Shown: piece after piece, positions 20,483 through 32,469 of the stretch
How the letters are laid out: each line of letters starts with the position of its first letter
Position numbering within the stretch: the stretch's first letter is position 1
Assembly (NCBI GenBank): GCA_017114885.1
Contig: WNLJ01000015.1
Location: 1-64,000 of the forward strand
Reading direction: 5' to 3'
Source: Neisseriaceae bacterium PsAf
GTDB lineage: Bacteria > Pseudomonadota > Gammaproteobacteria > Burkholderiales > Neisseriaceae
Length of the DNA stretch: 64,000 bases
Translations under genes and position numbers: made by a program
The notes under the pieces: generated by a model
The model's database searches: none
What the model was told of the DNA's origin: nothing
Seen by the model: only the letters and a program-made list of their open reading frames with translations

Positions 20483-20758
20483 TTATTTCTTAGCTTTTTT
20501 ATCAGCTAGATGACCTTTAAAGGTGCGTGTTAACGAGAATTCACCCAATTTATGCCCTACCATGTTATCACTAATGTAAACAGGAACATGAGTACGACCA
20601 TTGTGTACTGCAATAGTCAAACCAATAAAATCAGGCAAGATGGTTGAACGACGTGACCATGTTTTGATTGGTCTTTTATCATTGGTCTCACGAGCTGCAT
20701 CCACTTTTTTCAAAAGATGCAAATCAACATAAGGACCTTTCTTTAATGAACGTGCCAT
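20483..20758 (-). CDS. rpsS: 30S ribosomal protein S19
   Basis: S19 forms a complex with S13 in the 30S head. The 91-residue protein begins [19 protein letters not shown] and ends with the basic [10 protein letters not shown], with the signature [15 protein letters not shown]. It lies six bases from rplB. Confidence 0.98.
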   Translation of the reverse strand: MARSLKKGPYVDLHLLKKVDAARETNDKRPIKTWSRRSTILPDFIGLTIAVHNGRTHVPVYISDNMVGHKLGEFSLTRTFKGHLADKKAKK

Positions 20759-20763
20759 ATTAA

Positions 20764-21600
20764 TTAACCTTTACTAGAATAACGACGACGTACAATCATA
20801 CTATCTGTACGTTTGTTAGAACGAGTACGATAACCTTTTGCCGGTGTACCCCATGGACTGACTGGTTCACGAGCTTCACCAGTTTTACCCTCACCACCAC
20901 CATGTGGGTGATCTATCGGGTTCATAGCTACACCTCGAACAGTAGGACGAATACCTCTCCAGCGATTAGCACCAGCCTTACCTAATTTCTTCGCACTTTG
21001 CTCTTCATTTCCAACCTCACCTATAGTCGCTCTGCAACTAATGTGAACTTTTCTAATCTCACCAGAACGTAAGCGAATTTGAGCATAAATACCTTCTTTC
21101 GCTAATAAAATTGCTGAAGATCCAGCCGCTCTCGCTAATTGAGCCCCTTTGCCTGGTTTCAATTCAACACAATGAATAGTAGTACCCACTGGTATATTTT
21201 GGATTGGCAAGTTATTACCAACCCTAATAGGTGCTTTCGAACCAGCAAGCAAAGTATCACCAGCTTTAAGTCCTCTTGGTGCAATAATATAGCTTCTTTC
21301 TCCATCTAAATAACAAATCAAAGCAATCAATGCACTACGATTAGGATCATATTCAATTCTTTCGACTTTAGCCTTAATCCCATCTTTCGTATTTCTCTTA
21401 AAGTCAACAATACGGTAGTTTTGTTTATGTCCACCACCTCTGTGACGAGTGGTAATATGCCCGTTATTATTACGACCAGCATTACCCTTCTTTTTCTCTA
21501 CTAAAGGCGCATAAGGAGCACCTTTATGCAAGCCTTCTACTTTAACGCGAATCATACCGCGTTGACCAGCAGAAGTAGGTTTCATTTTTACAATAGCCAT
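20764..21600 (-). CDS. rplB: 50S ribosomal protein L2
   Basis: L2 is needed for subunit association and peptidyl-transferase structure. The 278 residues contain [15 protein letters not shown], and the C-terminal signature [17 protein letters not shown] with the conserved histidine implicated in peptide-bond formation. Length and order (rplW-rplB-rpsS) are standard. Confidence 0.98.
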   Translation of the reverse strand: MAIVKMKPTSAGQRGMIRVKVEGLHKGAPYAPLVEKKKGNAGRNNNGHITTRHRGGGHKQNYRIVDFKRNTKDGIKAKVERIEYDPNRSALIALICYLDGERSYIIAPRGLKAGDTLLAGSKAPIRVGNNLPIQNIPVGTTIHCVELKPGKGAQLARAAGSSAILLAKEGIYAQIRLRSGEIRKVHISCRATIGEVGNEEQSAKKLGKAGANRWRGIRPTVRGVAMNPIDHPHGGGEGKTGEAREPVSPWGTPAKGYRTRSNKRTDSMIVRRRYSSKG

Positions 21601-21610
21601 TTATTTCTCC

Positions 21611-21922
21611 CTATTCCGCGCTCTTAGAAGTCGTTGCTTCTACATCTAAATTTTGACCAGGAACAAGAGTTACATAAGCTTTTTTTACATCACTTCTTTT
21701 TCCTTCATACCGACCAAAACGCTTGTTCTTACCCATTTGATTAACTGTATTAACAGCCTGAACTTTAACCTCAAACAATAATTCAACAGCCGCTTTAATT
21801 TCACGCTTAGTTGCAGTGCGTTTTACTTTTAAAACAATTTGTTCTTTGTTTTCAGCTAAATCGTTACTTTTCTCAGAAACTACTGGAGCAACGATAACCT
21901 TCATTAAACGTTCTTGATTCAT
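21611..21922 (-). CDS. rplW: 50S ribosomal protein L23
   Basis: L23 docks trigger factor and SRP at the tunnel exit. The 103-residue sequence has the conserved [19 protein letters not shown] start and the tip-loop region [20 protein letters not shown]-like segment (about residues 58-77). It overlaps the rplD stop by four bases. Confidence 0.97.
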   Translation of the reverse strand: MNQERLMKVIVAPVVSEKSNDLAENKEQIVLKVKRTATKREIKAAVELLFEVKVQAVNTVNQMGKNKRFGRYEGKRSDVKKAYVTLVPGQNLDVEATTSKSAE

Positions 21923-22539
21923 ACTAATTGCTCCTCTAGTTGTACCACCGCATCCTTAGTTAAAATCACTTTGTTGTAATACAACAAGCTATAAGGATCG
22001 ATTCTTTGAGTTTCTAATACCAAGACATCTGCTAAATTTCTACTCGATAAATAGATGTTTTCTGATAATTCATTAGTCAAAAATAAAGTTTTATCTAAAC
22101 CCATATTCTTGATTTGCGCTGCAAAATCCTTGGTTTTTGGTGATTGAGCATTTAATTCATCAATCACAAACAAGCGTTCATCACGAGCCAATTGAGATAA
22201 GATAGTCGCCATTCCTGCGCGATACATCTTTTTATTAACCTTTTGTGAGAAATTTTCCCATGGTTTACTAGGAAAGGCACGTCCACCTTTTCTCCAAATA
22301 GGAGAGGCAGCAGAACCAGCACGAGCACGACCAGTACCTTTTTGTCTCCATGGTTTTTTGTTAGTGAATTTCACTTCGGCTCTTGTTTTTTGAGCTCTTG
22401 TACCACTTCTTGCATTCGCTAAATATGAAGTTACTAGTTGATGAACCAATGATTCATTATATTCCCTAGCAAATAAAGCATCGGAAGCTGTCACATTACC
22501 AGAAACATTACCTTTACTATCAATAACTTTAAGTTCCAT
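21919..22539 (-). CDS. rplD: 50S ribosomal protein L4
   Basis: L4 reaches into the exit tunnel and in E. coli also represses the S10 operon. The 206 residues include the tunnel-loop block [20 protein letters not shown] (about residues 62-81). It overlaps the rplC stop by one base. The terminator upstream of rplC is a possible place for L4-type control, although in E. coli that leader precedes rpsJ. Confidence 0.97.
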   Translation of the reverse strand: MELKVIDSKGNVSGNVTASDALFAREYNESLVHQLVTSYLANARSGTRAQKTRAEVKFTNKKPWRQKGTGRARAGSAASPIWRKGGRAFPSKPWENFSQKVNKKMYRAGMATILSQLARDERLFVIDELNAQSPKTKDFAAQIKNMGLDKTLFLTNELSENIYLSSRNLADVLVLETQRIDPYSLLYYNKVILTKDAVVQLEEQLV

Positions 22540-23183
22540 TAAGCACCTCTCTTCACGCTAGGACGCACAATAACATCACTATTAATAGAACCTGGAACAG
22601 CACCTCTAATGAGTAGTAATTGTTTTTCCGCGTCAACTCTAACAATTGTTAAATTTTGTGTGGTTGTACGTTTAGAACCTAAATGACCGGCCATCTTCTT
22701 CCCTTTAAATACACGTCCTGGATCTTGGCATTGACCAATAGAACCTGGCGCACTATGTGAGAGGGAATTACCGTGTGATGCTCTTTGAGAACTGAATTTG
22801 TTTCTTTTGATATTACCAGCAAAACCTTTACCTTTACTGACCCCAGTAACATCAACTAATTGACCTTCTTCAAAAATAGAAACATCAATATTTTTACCTA
22901 ATTCTAATTCTGCTAATTGGGTTTCATCCAAAAGGAATTCAATCAAACCGGAACCAGCTTCAACGCCCACTTTAGCAAAGTGACCCGCTTCTGCCCTGTT
23001 AACACGATTTGCTTTTTTTTGACCAAAAGCTAACTGAACAGCATTATAACCATCAGTTTCTTTGGATTTTTTTTGAGTAACGCAGTTAGCCGATACCTCA
23101 AGAACAGTTACAGGAATAGCTTCTCCCTTTTCACCAAAAATTCTTGTCATACCGACTTTACGTCCTACTAGACCTAAAGCCAT
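22539..23183 (-). CDS. rplC: 50S ribosomal protein L3
   Basis: L3 is an assembly initiator whose loop reaches the peptidyl-transferase centre. The 214 residues start [18 protein letters not shown] and contain the loop [20 protein letters not shown], including the glutamine methylated by PrmB in E. coli. A 174-bp gap holding a terminator separates it from rpsJ, so it needs read-through or a local promoter. Confidence 0.98.
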   Translation of the reverse strand: MALGLVGRKVGMTRIFGEKGEAIPVTVLEVSANCVTQKKSKETDGYNAVQLAFGQKKANRVNRAEAGHFAKVGVEAGSGLIEFLLDETQLAELELGKNIDVSIFEEGQLVDVTGVSKGKGFAGNIKRNKFSSQRASHGNSLSHSAPGSIGQCQDPGRVFKGKKMAGHLGSKRTTTQNLTIVRVDAEKQLLLIRGAVPGSINSDVIVRPSVKRGA

Positions 23184-23246
23184 AACAAATACCTTTAAAA
23201 AATTATTCTAATTAATTAGACAATTACGATTGACTGCCTAAACCAA

Positions 23247-23286
23247 ATAAAAAGCCCAACTTGAAAATAAATTCCAAGTCGAGCTT
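23247..23286 (-). terminator. Rho-independent terminator or attenuator between rpsJ and rplC
   Basis: In the minus direction AAGCTCGACTTG pairs fully with CAAGTTGGGCTT (12 bp, with a few G-U pairs) around an 11-base loop, followed at once by TTTTTAT. It lies about 70 bases after the rpsJ stop and about 65 before the rplC start, inside what is normally one S10 operon. Confidence 0.8.
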
Positions 23287-23357
23287 TACATTTTAACAGA
23301 TGTTTTAAAAGTAGACAATACAATTAACTAATTCTAATCAATATTGTCTTAATCTTA

Positions 23358-23669
23358 CTACTGAACTTTAATTTCCACATCTACACCTGCGGGTAAATCA
23401 AGTTTCATTAATGCATCAGTAGTTTTATCTGTCCAATCTACAATATCCATCAATCTCAAATGTGTTCTTATCTCTAACTGCTCACGAGATTTTTTATTCA
23501 CATGAGGAGAGCGCAAGATATCAAATCGTTCAATTTTAGTTGGTAAAGGAATAGGTCCCTTTACTACGGCACCAGTACGTTTAGCAGTATCCACAATTTC
23601 TTGGGCCGAATGATCGATTAAATTATAATCATACGCTTTTAGTCTAATTCTAATTTTTTGAGTTTTCAT
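23358..23669 (-). CDS. rpsJ: 30S ribosomal protein S10 / NusE
   Basis: S10 works in the 30S head and, as NusE, in transcription antitermination with NusB and NusG. The 103-residue sequence has [20 protein letters not shown] and [20 protein letters not shown], both standard. It follows tufA by 17 bases, as in Neisseria, so it belongs to the str transcript. A terminator follows it. Confidence 0.98.
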   Translation of the reverse strand: MKTQKIRIRLKAYDYNLIDHSAQEIVDTAKRTGAVVKGPIPLPTKIERFDILRSPHVNKKSREQLEIRTHLRLMDIVDWTDKTTDALMKLDLPAGVDVEIKVQ

Positions 23670-23686
23670 TAAGTTAACCCCTAAAA

Positions 23687-24877
23687 TTAAGCGACAATTT
23701 TAGAAACAACACCAGCTCCAACCGTGCGACCACCTTCTCTTATCGCAAAGCGTAAGCCTTCTTCCATCGCTATCGGCGCTATCAATTCTACGTCCAAAGT
23801 AACATTCTCTCCAGGCATTACCATTTCTGTTCCTTCTGGTAAACTTACCGCGCCTGTTACGTCAGTTGTTCTAAAATAAAATTGTGGACGGTAATTGTTA
23901 AAGAATGGTGTATGACGACCACCTTCTTCTTTACTCAATACATAAACTTCTGCTGAGAATTTAGTATGTGGTGTAATTGAACCTGGTTTCGCTAATACTT
24001 GACCACGTTCTACATCTTCACGTTTCGTTCCTCTTAACAAGACCCCTACGTTATCACCAGCTTGTCCTTGATCCAATAACTTACGGAACATTTCAACACC
24101 AGTAACTGTGGTTTTTTCTGTCGGTTTCAAGCCTACGATTTCTACTTCATCTCCAACATTAACCACACCACGTTCAACACGTCCAGTAACTACTGTACCA
24201 CGACCTGAAATAGAAAAAATGTCTTCAATCGGCAACAAGAATGGTTTGTCAACTGCACGCTCTGGAGTTGGAATATAACTATCCAAGGCTGCTGCTAATT
24301 CTAAAATGGATGGCTCACCAATTGGTGATTGATCACCTTCTAGTGCTTTCAATGCAGAACCTTTAATGATAGGCGTATCATCTCCTGGAAAGTCATAACT
24401 AGACAACAAATCTCTTACTTCCATATCTACCAATTCTAATAACTCTTCATCATCTACTTGGTCACATTTGTTTAAATACACCAAAATATAAGGTACACCT
24501 ACTTGACGTCCCAATAAGATATGCTCACGTGTTTGTGGCATTGGACCATCCGCTGCTGATACCACTAGTATCGCGCCGTCCATTTGTGCCGCACCTGTAA
24601 TCATATTCTTAACATAGTCCGCGTGTCCTGGGCAGTCTACGTGTGCATAGTGACGAGCCTCCGTTTCATATTCAACGTGTGAAGTATTAATCGTAATACC
24701 ACGTGCCTTCTCTTCCGGTGCATTATCAATTTGATCGTATGCTTTAGCAGTTCCACCAAATTTATTCGATAATATCGTCGTTAAAGCCGCTGTCAATGTC
24801 GTCTTACCATGGTCAACGTGACCAATGGTGCCAACGTTTACGTGCGGTTTACTTCTCTCAAACTTTTCTTTAGCCAT
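23687..24877 (-). CDS. tufA: Elongation factor Tu (copy A)
   Basis: EF-Tu delivers aminoacyl-tRNA to the ribosome. The 396 residues show G1 [10 protein letters not shown] (about 19-28), [11 protein letters not shown] and NKCD motifs, then domains 2 and 3. The protein is identical to the copy at 40785-41975, and the coding DNA looks identical wherever I compared it. It sits between fusA and rpsJ in the str operon. Confidence 0.99.
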   Translation of the reverse strand: MAKEKFERSKPHVNVGTIGHVDHGKTTLTAALTTILSNKFGGTAKAYDQIDNAPEEKARGITINTSHVEYETEARHYAHVDCPGHADYVKNMITGAAQMDGAILVVSAADGPMPQTREHILLGRQVGVPYILVYLNKCDQVDDEELLELVDMEVRDLLSSYDFPGDDTPIIKGSALKALEGDQSPIGEPSILELAAALDSYIPTPERAVDKPFLLPIEDIFSISGRGTVVTGRVERGVVNVGDEVEIVGLKPTEKTTVTGVEMFRKLLDQGQAGDNVGVLLRGTKREDVERGQVLAKPGSITPHTKFSAEVYVLSKEEGGRHTPFFNNYRPQFYFRTTDVTGAVSLPEGTEMVMPGENVTLDVELIAPIAMEEGLRFAIREGGRTVGAGVVSKIVA

Positions 24878-24931
24878 GAGCTAATTCCTTTTAAAAATTA
24901 ATTAAAGAACACTACTATTTAAAATAGTAAA

Positions 24932-27031
24932 TTATGATTTCCTACTTTCAATAATTTGCTGTGCCACATGTTGTGGTGCTTCAGCATAATGCTTAAATTC
25001 CATACTGTAAGTAGCACGTCCTTGAGTTAAAGAACGCAATGAGGTTGCATAGCCAAACATTTCAGATAATGGAACTTCAGCTCTAATTTTCTTACCACCA
25101 ATACCATCATCATCCATTCCTTGAACCATACCACGACGAGTGGATAAATCACCCATCACATCACCCATGTAATCTTCTGGAGTTTCTACTTCCACAGCCA
25201 TCACAGGTTCCAACAGAACAGGGTTAGCTTTACGCATACCATCTTTAAATGCCATTGAACCTGCTAATTCAAATGCTAATTGTGATGAATCGACATCATG
25301 ATAAGAACCGAAAACTAAACGAGCTCTAATATCAACAACAGGATACCCTGCTAAAACACCACTTTGTAAAGTATCTTTGATACCTTTGTCTACTGAAGGG
25401 ATAAATTCACGAGGAATAACACCCCCTTTAATTTCATCAACAAATTCATAGCCAGAACCAGGTTCTAATGGTTCAAGTTTTAAAACAACATGACCATATT
25501 GACCCTTACCACCTGACTGTTTAATATGCTTCGCTTCTGATTCAACTTCTTTACGAATCGTTTCACGATAAGCAACTTGTGGTGCACCTACCGCAGCTTC
25601 AACACCAAATTCTCTCTTCATTCTATCTACAATAATTTCAAGATGTAACTCTCCCATACCTGAAATAATTGTTTGTCCTGATTCTTCATCAGAACGAACT
25701 CTGAACGAAGGATCTTCTTTTGCCAAACGATTCAAAGCCAAACCCATTTTTTCTTGGTCTGCTTTTGTTTTAGGTTCAACTGCGACGTGAATAACTGGTT
25801 CTGGAAACTCCATTCTTTCAAGAATAATAGGTTTATCTTCAGAACTTAGAGTCTCACCTGTTGTTACGTCTTTTAGGCCAATTGCTGCCGCAATATCACC
25901 AGCTCTAACTTCTTCAATCTCGTCTCTATCATTAGCCTTCATTTGCACCAAACGACCAATTCTTTCACGAGTACCTTTAACTGTATTAATAACAGTATCT
26001 CCTGATTTAAGGATTCCAGAATAAACACGGATAAATGTTAACTGACCGACATATTTATCATTCATCAGTTTAAACGCTAAAGCTGAGAAACTTTCGCTAT
26101 CTGACGCTTCACGATTGTCTTTTTCACCTTCTGGATTTTCTCCTGCTACCGGTGGAATATCAGTTGGTGAAGGTAAAAACTCAACCACAGCATCCAACAT
26201 TCTTTGTACACCTTTATTTTTAAAGGCAGAACCACACAAAACTGGCTGAATTTCTGTCGCTAATGTTCTCTGTCTTAAGGCTTCAACAATTTCTTCCTCA
26301 GTTAACTCTTCACCACCTAGGTATTTATTCATCAATTCTTCATTGGCCTCAGCTGCCGCTTCTATCATTTTTTCACGCCATTCTTCAGCCACAGGTAATA
26401 AATCTTCAGGAATATCAACATAATCAAACTTAGTACCTTGAGATGCTTCATCCCAAATAATACCTTTCATTTTGATTAGATCAATAACACCTTGGAAATT
26501 ATCTTCCGCACCAATAGGAATTACGATAGGAACCGGATTACCACGCAAACGTGTTTTCATTTGATCGACAGCACGGAAAAAGTTAGCACCTTGTCTGTCC
26601 ATCTTGTTCACAAAAGCCAAACGAGGTACTTTATACTTATTTGCCTGACGCCACACAGTTTCTGACTGCGGTTGAACACCACCAACAGCACAATAAACCA
26701 TGACTGCACCATCCAATACGCGCATAGAACGTTCTACTTCAACAGTGAAGTCCACGTGTCCCGGAGTATCAATAATATTCAAACGGTGTTTTGGAAATTG
26801 GTGTGCCATACCATCCCAGAATGTAGTCACAGCAGCGGAAGTAATCGTAATTCCGCGTTCTTGCTCCTGCTCCATCCAGTCTGTGGTAGCTGCACCATCA
26901 TGCGTTTCACCTATTTTATGGTTAACGCCTGTGTAAAATAAAATACGCTCTGAAGTAGTGGTTTTCCCTGCATCAATATGTGCACTAATACCAATATTTC
27001 GGTATAAATTAATAGGGGTTGTACGAGCCAT
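24932..27031 (-). CDS. fusA: Elongation factor G
   Basis: EF-G drives translocation and ribosome recycling. The 699 residues contain G1 [15 protein letters not shown] (about 17-31), the [16 protein letters not shown]3 block and NKMD, then domains II to V. Domain IV shows the conserved [10 protein letters not shown] stretch. It lies between rpsG and tufA in the str operon. Confidence 0.99.
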   Translation of the reverse strand: MARTTPINLYRNIGISAHIDAGKTTTSERILFYTGVNHKIGETHDGAATTDWMEQEQERGITITSAAVTTFWDGMAHQFPKHRLNIIDTPGHVDFTVEVERSMRVLDGAVMVYCAVGGVQPQSETVWRQANKYKVPRLAFVNKMDRQGANFFRAVDQMKTRLRGNPVPIVIPIGAEDNFQGVIDLIKMKGIIWDEASQGTKFDYVDIPEDLLPVAEEWREKMIEAAAEANEELMNKYLGGEELTEEEIVEALRQRTLATEIQPVLCGSAFKNKGVQRMLDAVVEFLPSPTDIPPVAGENPEGEKDNREASDSESFSALAFKLMNDKYVGQLTFIRVYSGILKSGDTVINTVKGTRERIGRLVQMKANDRDEIEEVRAGDIAAAIGLKDVTTGETLSSEDKPIILERMEFPEPVIHVAVEPKTKADQEKMGLALNRLAKEDPSFRVRSDEESGQTIISGMGELHLEIIVDRMKREFGVEAAVGAPQVAYRETIRKEVESEAKHIKQSGGKGQYGHVVLKLEPLEPGSGYEFVDEIKGGVIPREFIPSVDKGIKDTLQSGVLAGYPVVDIRARLVFGSYHDVDSSQLAFELAGSMAFKDGMRKANPVLLEPVMAVEVETPEDYMGDVMGDLSTRRGMVQGMDDDGIGGKKIRAEVPLSEMFGYATSLRSLTQGRATYSMEFKHYAEAPQHVAQQIIESRKS

Positions 27032-27054
27032 GATTGTTACCTCTTAAAATTTAA

Positions 27055-27525
27055 TTAAAAACGGAAATGTGAGAATGCTTTATTAGCTTCTGCCATACGA
27101 TGAACCTCGTCACGTTTTTTCATGGCGCCACCACGTCCTTCAACAGCATCTAAAAGCTCTCCTGCTAAACGCAATTGCATTGATTTTTCACCGCGTTTAC
27201 GTGCAGAATCACGAATCCAACGCATTGCTAAAGCTGTTCTACGAGTAGGTCTTACTTCTACGGGAACTTGATAGTTAGCACCACCCACACGACGACTCTT
27301 AACCTCTACAATAGGTTTAACATTAGCAATCGCTTCATCAAATACTTCAATTCCTGATTTTCCTGTTTTTTGTTCAATAATCTCTAAAGCACCATAAACA
27401 ATGTGTTCAGATACAGATTTTTTACCACTAATCATCACCACATTCATGAACTTAGATATGTCTGTGCTAGCAAACTTAGGATCTGGAAGCACTTCTCTTT
27501 TTGGGACTTCTCTTCTTCTAGGCAT
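27055..27525 (-). CDS. rpsG: 30S ribosomal protein S7
   Basis: S7 organises the 30S head and contacts E-site tRNA; in E. coli it represses the str operon by binding the rpsL-rpsG intercistronic RNA. The 156 residues start [18 protein letters not shown] and contain [20 protein letters not shown]. The 92-bp gap upstream contains three inverted repeats, which may be the equivalent binding site. Confidence 0.98.
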   Translation of the reverse strand: MPRRREVPKREVLPDPKFASTDISKFMNVVMISGKKSVSEHIVYGALEIIEQKTGKSGIEVFDEAIANVKPIVEVKSRRVGGANYQVPVEVRPTRRTALAMRWIRDSARKRGEKSMQLRLAGELLDAVEGRGGAMKKRDEVHRMAEANKAFSHFRF

Positions 27526-27548
27526 TTTATATTCCTTTATTCTTCAGT

Positions 27549-27605
27549 TGAGTATGACTCACAGATAGTCAACAAACTATCCACTTACTCGATAGTTATC
27601 TATCG
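27549..27605 (-). promoter_or_regulatory. Structured rpsL-rpsG intercistronic region (candidate S7 site)
   Basis: Three short inverted repeats lie in tandem: TGAGT-ATG-ACTCA (27549-27561), GATAGT...ACTATC (27564-27581) and CGATAG-TTAT-CTATCG (27590-27605). The related GATAG/CTATC arms could also pair in alternative ways. In E. coli the S7 operator lies in the same gap; similarity here is by position, not by recognised sequence. Confidence 0.4.
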
Positions 27606-27617
27606 TTAAATTAATTA

Positions 27618-27989
27618 TTATTTAGGTTTTTTAGCACCATATTTAGAGCGAGATTGTTTTCTATCTTTCACTCCAGCTGTATCTAAAGCACCACGAACAG
27701 TGTGATAACGGACACCAGGTAAATCAGGTACACGACCACCTCTAATCAAAACCACACTATGTTCTTGCAAGTTGTGACCTTCACCACCGATATATGAAAT
27801 CACTTCATAACCGCTCGTTAATTTCACTTTACAAACTTTACGCATTGCTGAATTTGGTTTTTTCGGTGTAGAAGTATACACACGTGTACATACGCCACGA
27901 CGTTGCGGGCATTGTTTCAGTGCAGGTACCTTATTTGGATAAATAGGCGCCTTGCGTCCTTTTCGGACTAACTGATTAATTGTAGGCAT
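27618..27989 (-). CDS. rpsL: 30S ribosomal protein S12
   Basis: S12 controls decoding accuracy and is the streptomycin-resistance protein. The 123 residues include [20 protein letters not shown] with the accuracy-related lysine, and [17 protein letters not shown] with the second accuracy loop. Both loops are wild type in appearance. It is the first gene of the str operon, after a perfect -35 box promoter. Confidence 0.99.
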   Translation of the reverse strand: MPTINQLVRKGRKAPIYPNKVPALKQCPQRRGVCTRVYTSTPKKPNSAMRKVCKVKLTSGYEVISYIGGEGHNLQEHSVVLIRGGRVPDLPGVRYHTVRGALDTAGVKDRKQSRSKYGAKKPK

Positions 27990-28060
27990 TTATTTAGTTC
28001 CCTTCATTTCTTAATTACAATAATAAACTACTTAACTTTATTAAATTAAGTAAACTAGCT

Positions 28061-28089
28061 ATTTTATGTTTTATATGAAAACATGTCAA
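28061..28089 (-). promoter_or_regulatory. Sigma-70 promoter of the str operon
   Basis: On the minus strand the consensus -35 TTGACA (28084-28089) and -10 TAAAAT (28061-28066) are separated by 17 bp. It lies about 70 bases before the rpsL start and downstream of the rpoC terminator, so rpsL-rpsG-fusA-tufA-rpsJ starts here. Confidence 0.8.
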
Positions 28090-28201
28090 GTTTGTGTTTG
28101 TCTAATAACAAAAATTCTCACTATGTGCCTTTCAGGCATTTAGACATTGCACTACATCTTTTAGTCTATTTCTCTGTACCGATTCTATTTTTATTTTGAA
28201 T

Positions 28202-28232
28202 AAAAAAGCACAAAATAAATTTGTGCTTTTTT
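28202..28232 (-). terminator. Terminator after rpoC
   Basis: A 13-bp A-T rich perfect hairpin (AAAAAAGCACAAA / TTTGTGCTTTTTT, five-base loop) has T-runs on both sides, so it can work in either direction. It lies about 20 bases after the rpoC stop and ends the rif operon. Confidence 0.85.
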
Positions 28233-28250
28233 ATTCAACAGTATATAGAG

Positions 28251-31200
28251 TTATTCATTAACTGCCATATCGATTTCATTGGCTGATGATGTTTCTTCTT
28301 TATTATTCTTGTGGTAAATATAGCCAGTCCCTGCTGGAATTAATCTACCAACAATAATATTCTCTTTCAAACCTCTCAAATCATCCCTCTTACCCATAAT
28401 AGCAGCTTCAGTTAATACTCTAGTTGTCTCTTGGAATGATGCCGCCGACAAGAAAGAGTCCGTAGATAAAGATGCTTTAGTAATTCCTAGCAAAACATCC
28501 TCATATTTAGCAGGTTCTTTACCTTCTGCCATTAACTTCTCATTGGCAATTACCAAATCAGTTCTTTCAACTTGTTCACCTACAATAAAGTCACTATCAC
28601 CTGCATCGACAATATTTACGCGACGTAACATTTGACGAATAATTACCTCTATGTGTTTATCACTAATCTTAACACCTTGCAAACGATAAACTTCTTGTAC
28701 TTCTTGAACAATATAGCGAGTCAACGGTTCTATCCCTTGTAAACGTAAAATATCATGAGGATCGCTACTGCCCGAAACCACCATTTCACCTTTATTAACT
28801 ACTTGACCATCGTGAACAAGCAATTGTCTTTCCTTAGAAATCAAAGTTTCATGATCAATACCATCAGCATCAGTAATCACCAATCTTTGTTTCCCTTTAG
28901 TTTCTTTCCCGTAAGAAACTGTTCCAGACACTTCTGCCAACACACCCGCATCTTTAGGAACACGTGCTTCAAACAATTCTGCCACACGAGGTAAACCCCC
29001 AGTAATATCTCTGGTCTTAGTAGATGCTTTTGGTAATCTTGCTAAAACATCCCCTCTACCTACTGTTTGTCCTTCTTTAACAGTAATCACTGTATCCACA
29101 GGGAATGAAGTGAAGAAGATAGGTGTTTCTGTACCTGGATAATTAAGTTCGTTTCCTTCTTCATCCAACAACTTGATAATAGGTTTGCTTTGTTTTGTTT
29201 TAGAAGAGCCAATTTTGTTATCTACAACCACTAAAGTAGAAATCCCTGTAATTGGGTCTGTTTGTTTCTCAACATTAACACCCTCTTCCATATTTTCAAA
29301 CGCAATAACACCTTCGTGTTCAGTAATCATTGGATGAGTATGCGGATCCCAAGTCGCAAGAATCGTACCTTCAGTAATTTCTTGCCCATATGATACCAAC
29401 AAAGTAGCTCCGTATGGTATTTGATGTCTTTCTCTCTCTCGACCAATTTCATCATGAATAACAATTTCACAAGAACGACCAATCACAATCAATTCATCTT
29501 TCTTATTGGCAACGTATCGCATTTGACTACCAAAGCGAACCGTACCTTTTGTTTTTACCTCGACCTGACTGGCTGCAGCTGAACGAGAGGCCGCACCACC
29601 AATATGAAAAGTACGCATGGTTAACTGAGTTCCAGGCTCCCCAATTGATTGAGCTGCAATGACACCAACAGACTCGCCTATATTGACCATTTTACCTCTA
29701 GCCAAATCACGACCATAGCAATGAGCACATAAACCATAATGAGTCTTACAAGTAATCGGTGTTCTAACTTTAACTTCATCCACCCCTAGGCTATCAATTA
29801 ATTCAGCCAAAGATTCAGTAATCAATGTATTTCTATCTATCAGTGTTTCTCCTGTAATAGGATCAATCACAGGTTCCGCTAAAACTCTACCCAAAACTCG
29901 ATCACGAAGTGACTCAATTACATCGCCACCTTGTACCACCGCTTTAAGAGTTAGACCATCTCTAGTACCACAATCATCTTCAATAACCACTAAATCTTGA
30001 GTTACATCCACTAACCTTCTTGTTAAGTACCCAGAGTTTGCGGTCTTTAATGCTGTATCGGCCAAACCTTTACGAGCACCGTGGGTAGAAATAAAGTATT
30101 GTAATACAGTCAAACCTTCTCTAAAGTTAGAGGTAATTGGTGTCTCAATAATAGAACCATCTGGCTTAGACATCAAACCACGCATTCCCGATAACTGTTT
30201 GATCTGAGCCGCCGAACCACGGGCTCCAGAATCAGCCATCATGTAAATAGAATTAAATGACTCTTGTTCAACTTCATTGCCATCTTTATCTATAGTCTTT
30301 TCAAATGATAAATTGTCCATCATGGATTTGGCAATTTTATCACCAATTTTACCCCAAATATCCACCACTTTATTGTAGCGTTCGCCTTGGGTAACCAAAC
30401 CATGTCTGTACTGCTCTTCAATATCTTTTACTTCTTCTTGTGCCTCTTGCAAAATTTCTGACTTCTCTTTAGGAATCAGCATATCTCCTACCGCAATAGA
30501 AATGCCCCCCTTAGTAGAATAGGCAAAACCTGTATACATTAAGTGGTCAGCAAAAATAACCGTATCTCTTAAACCACACAAACGGAAAGAAGCATTAATT
30601 AATTTTGAAATCTCTTTTTTCTTCAAAACCGTATTAATATATTTGAAAGGCAATCCCTGAGGTAAAATATCTGATAACAAAGCCCTACCAACTGTTGTTT
30701 CATAGCGATTCACTACAGGCACGTAACTACTGTTATCGTCTTTTACCCACTCATTGATTCTTACTGTAATCTTGGCAGAAAGTTCAACTTGTCCTGTTTC
30801 GTAAGCTCTATGTACTTCCTTGATATCTGTAAAAATACCACCCTCTCCCTTAGCATTAATTTTGCTACGAGTCATGTAATAAAGACCTAACACGATATCT
30901 TGAGAAGGAACAATAATTGGCTCTCCATTAGCAGGAGATAACACATTATTGGAAGCCAACATTAGTGTTCTGGCTTCTTCTTGCGCTTCTAAGGATAAAG
31001 GCACATGCACCGCCATTTGGTCACCGTCAAAGTCGGCATTAAAAGCAGCACAAACCAATGGATGTAATTGAATCGCCTTGCCTTCAATCAATATTGGTTC
31101 AAAGGCTTGAATCCCCAATCTATGAAGAGTTGGCGCTCTATTTAATAGCACTGGATGTTCACGAATAACTTCTTCTAAAATATCCCAAACTTCAGGTATC

Positions 31201-32420
31201 TCTTGTTCTACTAACTTTTTAGCAGCCTTTACGGTGCTAGCCATTCCTTGTTCTTCCAATTTATTAAAAATAAATGGTTTAAACAATTCTAAAGCCATTT
31301 TTTTAGGCAAACCACATTGATGCAATCTTAAATAAGGCCCTACTGTAATAACAGAACGTCCAGAATAATCAACACGCTTACCCAATAAGTTTTGACGGAA
31401 ACGTCCACCTTTACCTTTAATCATATCTGCTAATGATTTTAAGGAACGTTTGTTCGCGCCTGCCATTGCTTTGCCACGGCGACCATTGTCTAATAATGAA
31501 TCAACAGCCTCTTGCAACATTCTCTTTTCATTACGAACAATGATTTCAGGTGCATGCAACTCCAACAGTCTGAATAAACGATTATTCCTATTAATAACTC
31601 TGCGGTATAAATCATTTAAATCAGAAGTAGCAAAGCGACCACCATCTAATGGCACTAAAGGTCTTAAATCAGGCGGAAGAACAGGTAATACTTCAAGAAT
31701 CATCCATTCTAGTTTCATACCTGTACGTTGAAAGGCCTCTAATATCTTTAACCGTTTGGCTAGTTTTTTAATCTTTGCATCTGAACTAGTACTGTCTAAT
31801 TCTTCATTTAATAATTTAACTTCTTTATCTAAATCGAAACGTTGTAACATTTCTTTGATGGCTTCTGCACCCATTTTGGCTACAAATTCTCCATCACCAT
31901 ACTCTTCTAGCAAATTATAATATTCTTCTTCTGTTAACAACTGGCCTTGTTTAAGGTTGGTTAACAAAGGATCAACAACAATATACGCTTCAAAATAGAG
32001 TACTTTTTCAATATCTCTCAAGGTCATATCTAAAACCATACCTAGTCTAGATGGTAAAGATTTTAGAAACCAAATGTGAGCAACGGGACTCGCTAAATTA
32101 ATATGTCCCATTCTTTCACGTCTTACTTTAGATAAAGTAACCTCTACACCACATTTTTCACATGTAACACCTTTATATTTCAAACGCTTATATTTACCAC
32201 ACAAACATTCATAATCTTTTACTGGACCAAAAATTTTAGCACAGAAAAGCCCATCTCTCTCGGGCTTAAATGTTCTATAATTAATGGTTTCAGGTTTTTT
32301 TACTTCTCCATACGACCAAGATCGAATCGTCTCTGGTGATGCAATACCTATTTTAATAGCATCAAAATCTTCTTCTTGAGTGTTTTGAAACGGATTATAT
32401 TCACTTAACAAAGCTTTCAT
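28251..32420 (-). CDS. rpoC: RNA polymerase beta' subunit
   Basis: Beta' carries the catalytic magnesium site of RNA polymerase. The 1389 residues include the N-terminal zinc finger ([20 protein letters not shown], about 71-90), the catalytic [14 protein letters not shown] (about 463-476), and a second zinc site with CAHCYG (about 900). Length is normal for betaproteobacteria, with no insertion noticed. It follows rpoB by 49 bases. Confidence 0.99.
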   Translation of the reverse strand: MKALLSEYNPFQNTQEEDFDAIKIGIASPETIRSWSYGEVKKPETINYRTFKPERDGLFCAKIFGPVKDYECLCGKYKRLKYKGVTCEKCGVEVTLSKVRRERMGHINLASPVAHIWFLKSLPSRLGMVLDMTLRDIEKVLYFEAYIVVDPLLTNLKQGQLLTEEEYYNLLEEYGDGEFVAKMGAEAIKEMLQRFDLDKEVKLLNEELDSTSSDAKIKKLAKRLKILEAFQRTGMKLEWMILEVLPVLPPDLRPLVPLDGGRFATSDLNDLYRRVINRNNRLFRLLELHAPEIIVRNEKRMLQEAVDSLLDNGRRGKAMAGANKRSLKSLADMIKGKGGRFRQNLLGKRVDYSGRSVITVGPYLRLHQCGLPKKMALELFKPFIFNKLEEQGMASTVKAAKKLVEQEIPEVWDILEEVIREHPVLLNRAPTLHRLGIQAFEPILIEGKAIQLHPLVCAAFNADFDGDQMAVHVPLSLEAQEEARTLMLASNNVLSPANGEPIIVPSQDIVLGLYYMTRSKINAKGEGGIFTDIKEVHRAYETGQVELSAKITVRINEWVKDDNSSYVPVVNRYETTVGRALLSDILPQGLPFKYINTVLKKKEISKLINASFRLCGLRDTVIFADHLMYTGFAYSTKGGISIAVGDMLIPKEKSEILQEAQEEVKDIEEQYRHGLVTQGERYNKVVDIWGKIGDKIAKSMMDNLSFEKTIDKDGNEVEQESFNSIYMMADSGARGSAAQIKQLSGMRGLMSKPDGSIIETPITSNFREGLTVLQYFISTHGARKGLADTALKTANSGYLTRRLVDVTQDLVVIEDDCGTRDGLTLKAVVQGGDVIESLRDRVLGRVLAEPVIDPITGETLIDRNTLITESLAELIDSLGVDEVKVRTPITCKTHYGLCAHCYGRDLARGKMVNIGESVGVIAAQSIGEPGTQLTMRTFHIGGAASRSAAASQVEVKTKGTVRFGSQMRYVANKKDELIVIGRSCEIVIHDEIGRERERHQIPYGATLLVSYGQEITEGTILATWDPHTHPMITEHEGVIAFENMEEGVNVEKQTDPITGISTLVVVDNKIGSSKTKQSKPIIKLLDEEGNELNYPGTETPIFFTSFPVDTVITVKEGQTVGRGDVLARLPKASTKTRDITGGLPRVAELFEARVPKDAGVLAEVSGTVSYGKETKGKQRLVITDADGIDHETLISKERQLLVHDGQVVNKGEMVVSGSSDPHDILRLQGIEPLTRYIVQEVQEVYRLQGVKISDKHIEVIIRQMLRRVNIVDAGDSDFIVGEQVERTDLVIANEKLMAEGKEPAKYEDVLLGITKASLSTDSFLSAASFQETTRVLTEAAIMGKRDDLRGLKENIIVGRLIPAGTGYIYHKNNKEETSSANEIDMAVNE

Positions 32421-32469
32421 TATCTGTTTGCTCCAAATTCTGTCGAACTATTTTCGACATTAATATTTT

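Noticed and set aside
28120-28145. TGCCT-TTC-AGGCA repeat near the str promoter as a DNA uptake sequence
   Set aside because: It resembles part of Neisseriaceae uptake words (GCCTGAA), but I did not find the same 10-12-mer repeated elsewhere in 64 kb, so enrichment is lacking.
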